Assembly (NCBI GenBank): GCA_011009095.1
Contig: VTPC01089970.1
Span: 186,001-250,000, forward strand
Origin: Ignelater luminosus
Lineage: Eukaryota > Arthropoda > Insecta > Coleoptera > Elateridae
Direction: 5' to 3'
DNA length: 64,000 nucleotides
Below, one piece after another: positions 20,630 to 31,289 of the stretch. Each line of letters starts with the position of its first letter. Within the stretch, counting starts at the first letter, position 1. The notes below the pieces were generated by a model that was given only the letters and a program-made list of their open reading frames with translations, did not search any database and was not told the origin of the DNA. The position numbers and the translations under genes are program-made.

Positions 20630-22230
20630 GAGCTAATTTGTTGACTAAGAAGCTTCCACTCCATATTAACGTGACAAGATACCCTCCACTGATGGTATCT
20701 CTTATCCTTCCTTCAGGTTAGCTGGCCAGTCTTTCCGCAGTCTTTTCAGGTGGTGTTGTTCTAGTAGCGGCGGTAACGGTGTATTTGAGTGATTTTCCAG
20801 TCTTTCGTGGTGTTTAACGCTTCTAGTTTTGATGACTTCTTGTATAAGCGGCATTTGAAAGTAATTGTGTAGCGTCTGATTAAATACATACCAAGGTGCA
20901 TTGGTTAGCACACGCAGAATTTTGGATTGGCTTTTTTGCATTATAGCTATACTGGATTTGCTGGCGCATCTCCATAGTCCAAATTGGCATTATAATTGCC
21001 TTATATAGTAGAAGCTTGTTTTCTAGTGATAGTTTGGATTTTCTTCCTATTAGCCAGTGCAGTTCTTTAATCTTTAAATCAATCTGTTTTTTTTCTTTTT
21101 CTCCACGTAGGTCTGGTGTTCATATGGAATATTTTTTAGTTTCGTACGGGGTATTTCAATGTTATTTAAGTACATATATAGAGGGACATTGAGCTCTTTT
21201 TAGGGTAAAGACTACATGGTTTGATTTATTTTTGTTGATTTTGAGTTTTCATTTGGTTAGCCAAGTTTGCAGTTCATCTAGGTAATTTTGAACTTTATTA
21301 GAGGCTGCTGTTGGGTCTTCGTGGGTGGCAAGGATGACTGTATTATCTGCGAATGTTCCGGTAGTTGTTTCTCCGTGTGTTGGCGTGTATGTAGTATATA
21401 AAGAACGGGGCCCAAGACACTACCTTGGGGTACTCCGGCTTTGATGGCATAAGTTCTGGTGACCTCTTTAACCACTTTGGTTCTAAACTCACAATCTGAC
21501 AGGTAGGATTTCAAAATATTGTAGTACTTTTTGATTATTTTATACAGGAGACTTTAGTACCAGATCTTGTCAAAAGCCTGACTAACGTCTAAGAATACTG
21601 ATGTGCTGTAGAGTTTTTGTTCAAATGCTTGGTTGATCACGTGAATTATTTAGTGAGTTTACGGGACGGTTGAATGACCTTGGCGAAATCTAAAATGGTG
21701 GAATGGAATCCAGTCTTCAGGGGGTATATCAACATTTATCTTTTGGAGTAAAAGTCTTTTCAACACTTTAGATATTATAGGTCGATATGATGAGTTTATT
21801 CGAGTTTGTTCCTGATTTTGGTATTGAAATTATTACGATAGTCTTGAGCATTTTGAGCCAAAATTTTAATCTTAGGATAGCATTAAATGTAGGTGAGAAG
21901 CTTTATTCCCTTCCTAGATAACTCACGCAGCATTTTTGGTGTTATGCTATCAAAGCCAGGGGCTTTTCTGATGTTCAGGAAGCTAATTTCTTTTTTGTAC
22001 TTCGTTGGGAGTAAAGGTTTTAATATCTGGTATATTTCGGGGAAGGTTGGAAATGTGCCTTTCAATCTCATCGTTTGGTTCCTGATCATTGGGTGAAAAC
22101 ACAATAGCAAAATGTTCCGCAAAGAGTATTGCTTTCTCTTGATCGCTACGGGCCCATTCAGCATTTTTTACTTGTGGAGTACTTTGTAAAGCTGATTGTT
22201 TCAGAACATTCAGTATGTGAAGAACTTTTT
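20630..22230 (-). mobile_element. Jockey-type LINE fragment (reverse transcriptase)
   Basis: Minus-strand RT pieces appear in the expected order from right to left. TPQVKNAEWARSDQEKA and FAEHFAIVFSPND are near 22.1-22.2 kb. FLNIRKAPGFDSITPKML at 21.9 kb is the K.APG.D.I..L motif. KSYLSDCEFRTKV with IKAGVPQGSVLGPVLY at 21.4-21.5 kb is the classic Jockey segment, but the YADD part is missing or damaged. KIKELHWLIGRKSKLSLENK with LLYKAIIMPIWTM lies near 21.0 kb, and QSKILRVLTNAPWYV at 20.9 kb is the C-terminal region. Frames shift between pieces, so it is dead. The 5' ORF1 is absent. Confidence 0.9.
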
Positions 22231-22562
22231 TTATCTTTATTTTATTTTTAAACAGAAATTTAATTCTTCTTTGTCCAAAGACAAAAAATCTAATTATGTT
22301 TTTACTAAACGTATCTTTTTTCGTTTAGTAAAATCGTCTCAAAACTTCAGCAGCAAGTGCTCCTCTTAGACGTGCGTTTTGCAAAACCCGCTTCTGTTGC
22401 TTTATTTACATACAACTCGAATATACCGTCACTTCACGTAGAGTTCTTCGTGTGGCAACATCTACAACTTGACCAGAAACCAAATGTAATGAAACATTGA
22501 GGCTTTATTAAACAAATATAAAATTTTTTTCTAAGAAGTTTAAAAAAGATTAAAAGAAAAAT
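22231..22562. promoter_or_regulatory. Upstream region of the first YDQRQ gene
   Basis: AT-rich interval between the LINE and the ATG at 22563. No TATA box or binding site can be named with confidence. Confidence 0.3.
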
Positions 22563-23175
22563 ATGGCGGATCCTGGAATAATTACAAAAATTGTTTTCTT
22601 TTTAACTTTATTAATTTTAATAATGTTAAATAGCGTGCAAGCAGCACCGGCGACGAAGTTAAAAAGTGATAGTGATAATAATGAGGAAGAATATGGATAT
22701 GAATATGATCAGCGTCAAAATGGAACTGAAAATTATCGAATAAGTCTGAAAGATGTTGTTATTATTTGGGCTCCTGCCAATCCTTTATTAGCAGCAACTG
22801 CATTATTGGATTCACAACTTTTAGGATCGGATTATTTTGGGTTAGATGATAGTGAAAAACCGCAAAGTGGACAGAATGCAGAAAAACCAGAAATAATTAT
22901 GGAAGTGGTAGAAGATAAACCTGTAGTAGAAAATTCATCAGTGGCCAGTAGTAATGTTAGTAGTAGTACTGAATTACCTGAAAAACAGACGACTGTAGTT
23001 TCTACAACAGAAAAGGCGGTGGAAGAGAGCAGGTATTTTTTAGGATTTCATTTAAATTAATTTTTATATACCTAATTGTTTTTCTTTTAATTGTTGTAGG
23101 AGTTTTTACCGTTCTGCTGGAAGTATTGGAAGTATTGGCCCAATATTCAGGAGAAGATTTCTTCCAAGAGAGTAA
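22563..23175 (+). CDS. Secreted protein of YDQRQ-motif cluster, gene 1
   Basis: Two coding exons: 22563-23032 and 23100-23175, joined by a 67-nt GT-AG intron in phase 2; 181 aa. Residues about 8-28 are a hydrophobic signal peptide (IVFFLTLLILIMLNSVQAA). Soon after comes an acidic stretch and YDQRQNGTENYR at 48-59, then ISLKDVVII. The rest is rich in E, V, S and T and looks disordered. The last exon adds a small basic tail (SIGPIFRRRFLPRE). The motif is shared with the two minus-strand genes at 24.0-25.2 and 26.1-27.2 kb. Presumably exported; function unknown to me. Exon 1 could alternatively read through the intron for ten residues (YFLGFHLN end), but the spliced form is preferred because gene 3 also has a phase-2 last intron. 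Confidence 0.75.
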
Positions 23176-23227
23176 AAATATTTTTATTTGCTTAATTTAA
23201 GATATATATATTCTGCTTTGCTGTAAA

Positions 23228-23339
23228 CAGGACCGGCTTTAGAAACAAGTGTGAATAAAGTAGGGATTTGTGTGTATAAGTATACTAGTTTGTTATGTAA
23301 AAGTATTCTTACATTTTTGTTTGCCAAAAGCCGACCCTG
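23228..23339. mobile_element. Small hAT-type MITE in the 3' region of gene 1
   Basis: Inverted ends CAGGACCGGCTTT and (reverse complement of the right end) CAGGGTCGGCTTT, 112 bp apart. They are flanked by GCTGTAAA (23220-23227) and GCTGTGAA (23340-23347), an 8-bp duplication with one mismatch. The insert contains AATAAA at 23254-23259, 79 nt past the gene 1 stop, so it may supply the poly(A) signal. Confidence 0.7.
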
Positions 23340-23347
23340 GCTGTGAA

Positions 23348-24031
23348 AATAAAATTATAATAATAATAATTATGCCTATATTAAAATTTGTTTATATAGA
23401 TACATATTTTATTATTAGAAATAATGTTTTATTATAATTTCTAATAAACACATAATTTTATATAATTGTCTTGATTTCTTAAAAAATCTTTTTTTAACTA
23501 ATTTTGTTTTTTTTAAATTTTCCGTAGAAGTTGAATTTGATATTAATTGTTTCTTAAATAAATAAATAAACAAGTAAATAAGTATATCGTAGTTATTTTT
23601 ATATCCAAAACAAATAAATAACAGACTTATATCTAATAAAGAAGGAATTGCCAACAATAATGATTAGTTGCTCTCTAATAAAATCCGTTTCTAATAATTT
23701 TTTATTTAAACAAAAACCTGTCTGGTTCTTAACATAGAAAAACACAAAAATCAATTTTAACCGTAATATTGTGTTAAGTAAATTAATCTTAAAGTCAGTT
23801 CATACAATTTTAAGTTAACTTTATTTTTTCTCTTTATTCAATTTTATAATAATATATTTCTATCTCAATTACAAACATTAAAAATTCATAGAATATGCTG
23901 ATATTTTACTTTATATTTAATTCTCTTTAATTAATAAAAACATAAAGAAATTCGTTATTATTATTATTATTATTTCTAAGCAAATTTTAAATACATAAAA
24001 AATAAATTACATCACAAATAATAAAACATTT
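23348..24031. other. Convergent intergenic region, genes 1 and 2
   Basis: Very AT-rich. It holds poly(A)-like signals for both directions (AATAAA at 23348 on plus; many ATTTATT-type sites on minus) and no gene. Confidence 0.4.
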
Positions 24032-25228
24032 TTACGATTTAATTGACGATGTGCAAACACCTGAAGGATCCCTTTCGCGTCCAGGTCCACATTGTTCCAG
24101 TTCAGCACCTAAAAGCAAAAGTTCATCTTTAGAATTCTCTTTACTGGCTTCAGCAGGTTCTTTCGATAAATTCTCTTCTGGCATTCTCGGCGGCTGTAAT
24201 TCCATTTTGAGCGTATCTTCTTCTTTTACCTTCACTACTTTATCGCTTTCTTCTTTAAAACCACCCTTTTCCTTTTCTTGCCGCTTTTCTTTCATCCCTA
24301 AAATAGTTTTACGAATTTTTGATCTTAAACCTCCTACTGATTTGGGTGAAACTTCCTCTTCTTCTACTTCTTCCTCTTTTAGCTTTGCAGCATCGTAGTT
24401 TTCTTTAAGCTTCTCGCCTAATTTCCTGAAATATTCCACTAGACCTGCATGTACTGTTTTAGCAAAAACTATAGCATGCACTGTTTTAACTTCATCGGCG
24501 ATTTTTTTAAGGTTGTCATCATAACTAGTATCTTTCAAACTATCAAGTTTGTTTGGTATTATTTCAAAAGTTTTTAACGGCCTTTTCTGCGTTTCCGCAG
24601 CTAAAGTCAAACCTTGTTCAATTGCATCAATGGACATACCTAAAGTTTTCTTTATTTCTTCGCCGCCTTTACCTCCAACAACCTCCTTAATACTATGCCT
24701 TTGTATATTTTCATTTTCCATCGGCACGGTAATTAGAATCGCTCTTGAATTTCTCACGGGTTTTTCTTTTCCTTCGTCGCTTTCTTGAGATTTTGCAAGC
24801 GCAACACTTGGAGAACGTGCGATGATAATTTCTTCTTTAACATTTTCTGGTACATTAACTTCAGGATGTAATTTTGCAAGATGATTTCTTGTACGGCTAA
24901 TATCTACGGAATATGGCGACTTTCTCGATTCGAGAAATTGTTCTGCATTCGGCAGATTTTCATCTTCTTGCGAGTGGACTTTTGTGTGCTTCTTAGATTT
25001 CTTATAATAGGGCAACGGGATTGTCTTAGAAAGAAAGTCGAGAAGGCTTCCATTAGATGCACCAGAACTCGACGTTGGTATAACGAGAATAATAAAATTT
25101 TCTAAATCGGCACGTACGTTCCATTTACCTTCTTGCCTTTGATCGTATTTGAGTCTATGATGAGGTACCGGCGATGATTGGCAAACTGCAAGTATACTAG
25201 CTATAAGAGTTACCCAAACAACACCCAT
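24032..25228 (-). CDS. Secreted protein of YDQRQ-motif cluster, gene 2
   Basis: Single open frame of 398 aa on the minus strand, from ATG at 25228. Residues 1-18 are a signal peptide (VTLIASILAVCQSS). The mature part starts with PVPHHRLKYDQRQEGKWNVR; the YDQRQ motif is at 28-32, followed by ADLENFIILVIP. The middle is Lys/Glu-rich and probably disordered or helical. A central helix-like part (HAIVFAKTVHAGLVEYFRKL) precedes a run of E residues near 290. The C-terminus has a two-cysteine signature, CGPGRERDPSGVC, resembling CLQGFARDKQGRC of gene 3. I recognise the motif as shared within the cluster but not a named family. No intron is needed. Transcribed towards gene 1, same strand as gene 3. 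Confidence 0.85.
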   Translation of the reverse strand: MGVVWVTLIASILAVCQSSPVPHHRLKYDQRQEGKWNVRADLENFIILVIPTSSSGASNGSLLDFLSKTIPLPYYKKSKKHTKVHSQEDENLPNAEQFLESRKSPYSVDISRTRNHLAKLHPEVNVPENVKEEIIIARSPSVALAKSQESDEGKEKPVRNSRAILITVPMENENIQRHSIKEVVGGKGGEEIKKTLGMSIDAIEQGLTLAAETQKRPLKTFEIIPNKLDSLKDTSYDDNLKKIADEVKTVHAIVFAKTVHAGLVEYFRKLGEKLKENYDAAKLKEEEVEEEEVSPKSVGGLRSKIRKTILGMKEKRQEKEKGGFKEESDKVVKVKEEDTLKMELQPPRMPEENLSKEPAEASKENSKDELLLLGAELEQCGPGRERDPSGVCTSSIKS

Positions 25229-26114
25229 CTTTTCTTGCGTTAAATTTTTATTTTGTGTTTACGTGTACAGATGTTTATGGTCTGAATACTAAACTTCAAC
25301 TGGTAGATGTGAAGAGGATTTCTTGTTTTGTTGAAGAGTACAAACTACCGTAATGTGAAGGTAACATTTCCCCATAACGGGACGCTTTTTTTTCTTGTTT
25401 ATTTACAGTCGTTCGCTGTGTGACCCGCTCTTTCCTTTCGTATGAAAGAACGAGCCATAAACATTAATTCGAAATTGATGGTTTATACTAAACCGCAAAA
25501 TAAAGAAAAAGAAGAAAAAAACTATAATGACACTCACCGGTTTGTTGATGCACGGAGTGTCGTTAAACTTTCTGCACAATCTTAATAAATCAAAATCAAA
25601 ATTCTCGCTTTTTTCGATTTTGTTTTTTTGTTGCATTATATAAACTATTTATTAAGAATATAATAATGTAAAAGATAAATGGGATGATAAATAAATTAAA
25701 ATTTATAAGTTCAAACTGCTTTTTTCGATTTTTAAATTTAGCTTGGTACCTACCAGTAGCGGATGGTGCAAAAAGTGCAACGGGGGCATTGCCTCAACAT
25801 TAACATTCTCTGAATACTTTTTACAAATCAAGGTTAATTGTTTCTGTATTTATCTCTCATTGAAAATATTTTTATTTCAATTTGTGCATGCTGCGCTCCT
25901 ATATTTGGTACATCTTAAATTTAAAAAGGATATAAAAGTAGTAATCTTGAAGGAATTGATTGCTTTTAGAATTAAATAGAGAAGTAAAATTAAAAATAAA
26001 TTTATTTCCTCTACCTACATTTCCAATAAATACAAAAATAAATATGTACATTTAAAAAATTAAACTAAATACATAAAATTGAGCAAATCTTCACAATTAC
26101 ATAAATAATTTGCC
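25229..26114. other. Intergenic between genes 2 and 3
   Basis: The minus-strand promoter of gene 2 and the 3' end of gene 3 must lie here. AT-rich; AATAAA-type sites are frequent near 25.9-26.1 kb. No other gene seen. Confidence 0.4.
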
Positions 26115-27155
26115 TTATTCTAATGAGCGGTCACTACCAATTGTTGCTTGTCGAAATCTTGAAGCTAAATTCGTTGCAAAACGAGCGATTCCAAGTCTGA
26201 AAATGAAGAAAAAAAATGTAAAATTAACACAAACACAAAACATTTTTATATTTTTATTAGTTTGGTAATATTGACGACAATCTCTGACCATTTGTTAGTC
26301 ACGCCAACATTATCAACATTAATAAATCTTTTTTTTTGGTTATTTTTGATTAATCAATACAGAATATTAACTTACGGAACTTACGATATAGATGGAGTTC
26401 TTTTAATTTTCCTACAACGTCCCTGTTTATCCCTAGCAAAACCTTGTAAACATCTACGAGTAATTCCACCGCGAGGTACTTGCTGATCATTCTGATTTAT
26501 TTTCTTATCACTCCCAGATGATGGTGGTACGGTGGAAACATTTGTTACTGGCGATTCGGTTTTTTTCTCATTAGGTTCTTGTTCGGGTTTTCCTGGTTTT
26601 TGTGTTGAAGATACTTTCTCATTTTCAGGTTTTTCATTCGTTCCTGCGTGCTCTTTACCGCTAGATGTTGGTGGTTGAGGATTTCCTGAAATCACTACAA
26701 CAGGGATTGTTGGCAATGGGTTTGTTGTTGATGTTGAAGATGACATTATGACGTCTGGTTTATGTTCTCCCGGTTTCTCAACATCTGCCTCTGGTTTATT
26801 TAATGGTTCTGAAGCGTTTGAATTTTGCGGATTTTCCGTTGTTAAAGGTAAAATAGGTTTTATTGTTAAATCTGAATAATCATAATTATAATCATAATCC
26901 TACAATATTAAACCAAGATTAAATTAAAAATGATTTTAGTTAATATTAATGACTTACCCCATCTCCTCCCCATACGTCATCTCCTAAAACTGCTATAATA
27001 TGGAAATTTTTCAAATGCACCTGTACATTATTTTCTCCAGATTGTTTCTGATCATACTTAGCTGGTAGCATTTTAGGTGCGTTATGAACAGTTCCTATCA
27101 TCGTTATTAAAATCACTGCACATCCCCAAAAAATATTTGTTGTTGAAAATTCCAT
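26115..27155 (-). CDS. Secreted protein of YDQRQ-motif cluster, gene 3
   Basis: Three minus-strand coding exons: 27155-26958, 26899-26385 and 26196-26115. Introns are 58 and 188 nt, GT-AG, in phases 0 and 2; 264 aa. The signal peptide covers about residues 8-25 (IFWGCAVILITMIGTVHN). YDQKQSGENNVQ is at 34-45, followed by VHLKNFHIIAVLGDD. A Tyr/Asp-rich start of exon 2 (DYDYNYDYSD) leads into a long P/T/S/E/K-rich, probably disordered region. Near the end stands RRCLQGFARDKQGRCRKIKR, a two-cysteine basic module. The last exon (LGIARFATNLASRFRQATIG) could form an amphipathic helix. If the second intron is kept, the protein stops after TPSIS. Function unknown; export is inferred from the signal peptide. 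Confidence 0.8.
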
Positions 27156-29030
27156 TTTTTTGTTTCTTCTTAATTTTAAATTTTAACTCGGTTTGTATAT
27201 TTTCAAGATCATCCAAGAACTGTTTAAGCAATAATGGTCGATGACTCTTGAAAGAGTGTGATGTTAACGTTAGAGTAAGGTCAGGGTAATGTGAGAAATA
27301 AGTGGGAGTTTTATTCGGTTTAGCGAAGTTGATGAACCGGTACATTCTGGGGTCTTCGAACCTGTTGGGGATAATTTCCTTTTTTATTATTTTTATCATT
27401 ACTATTTTGTTGGTTGTTCTTTATTAATGTAATTTAAAACTAGTTTACGCTTTTTTCTCTTATACTACTTTAAGAGCTTTTTATCTTAAAACATTGAACG
27501 TTATTATTATCTTGATATTTTTATATTATGCAGTTGTAACTGTTTTTATAATATATGATTACGGACTTGTTTTTTATCTCTTACAGGTATCGTGTTCGTT
27601 TATTTATATTAAGTACTTGAATCTAATTAAAAATGACATGCACTTGAACTTATAAAGTTTGCAGTCTATTAATGCGTTGAAATCTCTTACTAATAACATC
27701 AATACAATCAATGTCAGAGCATGAGGTTATTCAGGTCAACCAAACTTTGGAAACCACGAGAACTAAAACAATACAAGTCTATGCATTTTTGGGCTTATTA
27801 CTAAAATCTCGGAAACTAAGACTTTACTGCTAATCTAAAAGTAAATTTGATCTATCATTGTTTTCAAAATACTTTCAACTTTCTGGATAAAATAAAAATT
27901 TCTAATTTCGGGTTCAACCAAACTTTCTAGTTTGGTATTTTAAATTTTCCAAAACATGGGTCTCGAGTGATAAAGATATTTCATTGGTTACTCAGAAGAT
28001 TACTCAATGTCCAGTAGAAAGGCTTCAGAAGGAAATAACCATCTTTATGGGAAATGTTCAAGAAAGCTTTTATTTCTTTTAAATAGAAATGAAAAACACA
28101 TTAATTTAAGAATAACCGTACCAGAGAATGTGAATACACTTTTAAAAACGCACACGACCTCTATATTACCAAGAACGAATCGAGAAAGGCCACTGGAAAA
28201 TTACGAAGAGAGGTCTTCGAACAAGAAATCTTCACGCGGAAGACCTGAACGACAACAAAAGTACAGAGGACCTATAACCTTGCCTGCTGAACAGGTGTTA
28301 TTAAATAAAACGGTACTATAATGAAAGTAATTTAGATACAATAAAGGCAATTCGTCTATAGCAAGAAGAGGGATATCACACTGTTATTTTCTAAATTACA
28401 CCTTTGTCTTGTTTGCTTGAATTTCAATAGAGAGTTAATTTATCTAAATAAGAAAATTCCCCATTATCATCAAGGGCCTGACAAAGGAGGAAATTTGCCA
28501 TAATTCACCACACGAATGGGCCTTTGGAAATCTTGTCCATAGGCGGGCGTCAAATATGCTAACGCCGCACACTGATCTGAAATCGAAAAACGTGATCGAA
28601 AATGAATTTTTCAACTTTAGGGAAAATTCTTACTATTTACAAAGAATATCAATAACTATCTGGGGCACATTTTAAATACATAGTTGTAGCTTTCGTACTT
28701 TTATTAGTACTTCTTCAGGGATTTTAAATATATAAAAAAGTAAAATTTTTAATACATAATTATTATTTAATTGTGTATGTAAATGATTAAAAAGTAAAGA
28801 AAATATATTTTAGAAAGTTTTTTTTAGTTTCTGTTAGTAAATAGTAACAAAAATACTTTTAAATTCTAATAATTTTGCACACTACATTGCAATACAAGTC
28901 ATACCACCCTCTTAAAGTAACAGAAAATAGAGGAAATATTATAAACCATTATTCAGGAATTAATTGTTTTGCAGCATTTATTTAAAATTATTGAAATGAT
29001 TTCCTGCTGATACCTATTTTGAAAGTATTT
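27156..29030. other. Intergenic, little recognised
   Basis: Upstream region of gene 3, then AT-rich DNA. A block at about 28504-28590 (CCACACGAATGGGCC.TT, CATAGGCGGGC) matches the repeat at 10.30-10.37 kb in the same orientation. A 104-residue plus-strand open stretch at 28007-28321 has no resemblance that I can name. Confidence 0.4.
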
Positions 29031-29034
29031 CTGT

Positions 29035-29965
29035 AATAAACGTAGACATTCAATACGATGGAACTAACAGGAACTCATGGAATTTATTGTATATTAGGAA
29101 CAGATGAAAATCCGACGGAGTCAAATCGGATGAGTAGGGGGGGATGGCCAACGATTTCGAATTTCAACTCGGCATTTTTTTGTTGAGCAATTGCACTTTC
29201 ATGGGCTGGTGTATTGTTTTCGTAAAACAAGATTTTTTACTTTGACATTCCAGGGCGTTTTTCACAAATTGCTGCTTTTAGTTGGTCTAAAACTGTTGGG
29301 TAATATTGGCCTGTTATAGTTTTTCCTTTCTTCAGATAGTCAATAAGTAAAATACCCTTAGCATCCCAAAAAACAGAAGTCATTACTTTTCCTGCCTATT
29401 GAACTGTTTTTTTCCTTCTTCGGGATGGATTCTCCCTGGCCAACCCACTGTTTTAACTGTTGTTTGGTTCCTGGGATATAACGGTGAATCCAAGCTTCGT
29501 CCATAGTCACAAATCTTCTAATGAAATCAACTAGATTTTTTCTAAACAACTGCAAACACTCAACAGAAGTTCGAGCACGAATGCATTTTTGTTCCGGAGT
29601 GAGCAGACGCGGCACCCATCTTGTTGAAAGTTTTTTAATCCTAACTCTGGGTGCAATATATTGACAACCCGTTCACACGAGATGCCCACAGTCTCAACTA
29701 TTTTCCGAACTTGTATTCGACTGTTGTCTAACATCATATCATAGATCCTGTCAACGATTTCTGGAGTAGTCACAAATTTTGGGTGTTCTGAACGAAGTTC
29801 ATCAATTGTGTGGGTACGTTCACGTTTGAATTCAGACATTCAAACACTTACGGTAGAAAACGATGGTGAAGAGTCGCCAAAAACAAAATCCAATCTGTCT
29901 TTAAATTCTATGGCTGTCTTGCCCTCCAAATAAAAAAATTGGTTAAAGTTTACTTTTGGCCCCAA
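29035..29965 (-). mobile_element. mariner-family transposon, degraded
   Basis: Minus-strand transposase in pieces. EGKTAIEFKDRLDFVFGDSS (29.9 kb) is the N-terminal region; KFVTTPEIVDRIYDMMLDN and RKIVETVGISCERVVNILH (29.7 kb) are HTH; PRLLTPEQKCIRARTS (29.6 kb) is the mariner W.PR.LT..QK.RR signature. FVTMDEAWIHRYIPGTKQQ (29.5 kb) holds the first catalytic Asp region, ENNTPAHESA the second, and HPPYSSDLTPSDFHLF (29.1 kb) the third. Frames change several times, so it is inactive. Terminal inverted repeats were not placed. Confidence 0.88.
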
Positions 29966-30041
29966 AGATATATAGGTCAACCTATACATTTTCGGAAAGC
30001 TCATGCAAAGACGAGTAAAACGAGACCATACTCGTTTTGGG
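29934..30041. repeat. Left arm of a ~100-bp inverted repeat
   Basis: AAGTTTACTTTTGGC and CGAGACCATACTCG mark an arm whose reverse complement (about 80% alike) lies at 30893-30992. The arms bracket the LINE and the CCTAA arrays. Confidence 0.7.
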
Positions 30042-30063
30042 TAGACAAGAAATAAAAAAGTTA

Positions 30064-30192
30064 TTAATTCTTGAACCTAACCTAACCTAATCTCTAACCT
30101 AAACTCTAACCCAACCTATAACCTAACCTTTACCCCACACGACCCTCTCCGTGATATGCTTGTATATGGAAGTCTAGCCCTAACCTAACTTT
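30064..30192. repeat. Degenerate CCTAA (telomere-type) array, left
   Basis: Repeats of AACCT/CCTAACC with interruptions at 30074-30138 and again at 30179-30189 (CCCTAACCTAAC). On the minus strand this reads TTAGG, the common insect telomere repeat. Confidence 0.7.
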
Positions 30193-30194
30193 TT

Positions 30195-30690
30195 TTTTTC
30201 GTGTTAATTAATACCTCTGTTTTTGCACTCCAACCATCTTTGCACGTTTGGTATAAAGTACTTGGTCCAATGTGCCACCGTTGTATTGTTACTTCACCAT
30301 GTCTCCATCGTGGCTTGCCTAGCCCTACTTTTGGCTATTTTCGGATCTTCCCCTTGCCCCATGCTTTCATGGATATTCCTTCTTTCTATGACCAGCAGGT
30401 CTATTGGTATGCTTCCCGTTATGACTTGGAGTGCTACTGTGGACACCGTTCTATAGGCAGATGCAATCCTGAGTAGTTCCTTTCTTTGATCCTTCTCCAA
30501 TATGTTCTGATACCTCTTTATACTTAGTGCCGGGTACCATATCGGCGCTGCATACAATATTATTGGATTGGCGACCCCACATAAAACTTTTCTTTTCTCA
30601 CTGGTTGGTCCCCTGAGATCTGGCATGGGTCTTGCTAAGTTACCCACCTTCTTTTCTGCCCTCTTCGCGACAGTCATCACATGGTTCCCG
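30195..30690 (-). mobile_element. R1-like LINE fragment (RT C-terminal region) within CCTAA arrays
   Basis: On the minus strand, KVLCGVANPIILYAAPIWYP, then RIASAYRTVSTVALQVITGS, then IPIDLLVIERRNIHE, ending with ARQATMETW and the decayed ...HWTKYFIPNVQRWLECKNRG. This order is the post-RT domain of R1/TRAS/LOA-type LINEs. It opens at its 5' side directly after a CCTAA array and, on its 3' side in the minus sense, an A10 run at about 30190-30199 is followed at once by GTTAGGTTAGGG. Truncated at the 5' end, with at least one stop in the tail. Confidence 0.8.
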
Positions 30691-30755
30691 AACCTAACCT
30701 AATCTAATTTAACCTAACCTAACCTAACCTAACCGAACCTAACCTAACCTAACAA
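30691..30755. repeat. CCTAA (telomere-type) array, right
   Basis: About a dozen CCTAA units (AACCTAACCTAACCTAACC), cleaner than the left array, ending near 30755. Confidence 0.8.
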
Positions 30756-30892
30756 AAACTAACTTAGCTAAAACCAGTATATTTTGTGTGGAAAAATGAG
30801 TTTTGAAAAATAGGAAAAAAACTTATGAAAAATCCACAGGAAATTAATTAATTTAAAAATTAATTACTTTTTTATTTCTTTTCTATCCAAAG

Positions 30893-30992
30893 CGAGTATG
30901 GTCTCGTTTTACACGTCTTCGCATGAGCTTTTTGAAAATGTATAAATGTATATATCTCCGGCGCCAGAAGTAAACTTCAGCCAAAAAAATTA
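30893..30992. repeat. Right arm of the ~100-bp inverted repeat
   Basis: Reverse complement of the arm at 29934-30041 with scattered differences; CGAGTATGGTCTCGTTTTAC is shared. Confidence 0.7.
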
Positions 30993-31289
30993 ATGACAGC
31001 TCTAATTCCGGTTTTCTCTATAATCGAAAAGTTACGAAATACAAGTGCATCAACGGTCATCAAAAGTGAACTAAATGACAGATCAATTTGATTTGTTTTC
31101 TACAAACAATTGACATACCTGCCTACTTCCAAATAGATTGAATTACGCCCGCCATCTATGGGCGATTCCGGAAACTTTTCAATCCAGCCTCTTATTATTG
31201 TTATCGTTTCTATAACTTTGCTGTTTTACTTTATTAAGTTTTTTGTTTATATTTTATACTGTAACGGATAGATTTAAGTGAATTTTACT

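Noticed and set aside
24051-24398. 115-residue plus-strand Ser-rich frame
   Set aside because: Mirror of the Lys/Glu-rich YDQRQ gene 2.
28007-28321. 104-residue plus-strand open frame
   Set aside because: Charged composition but no recognisable domain; kept only as a note.
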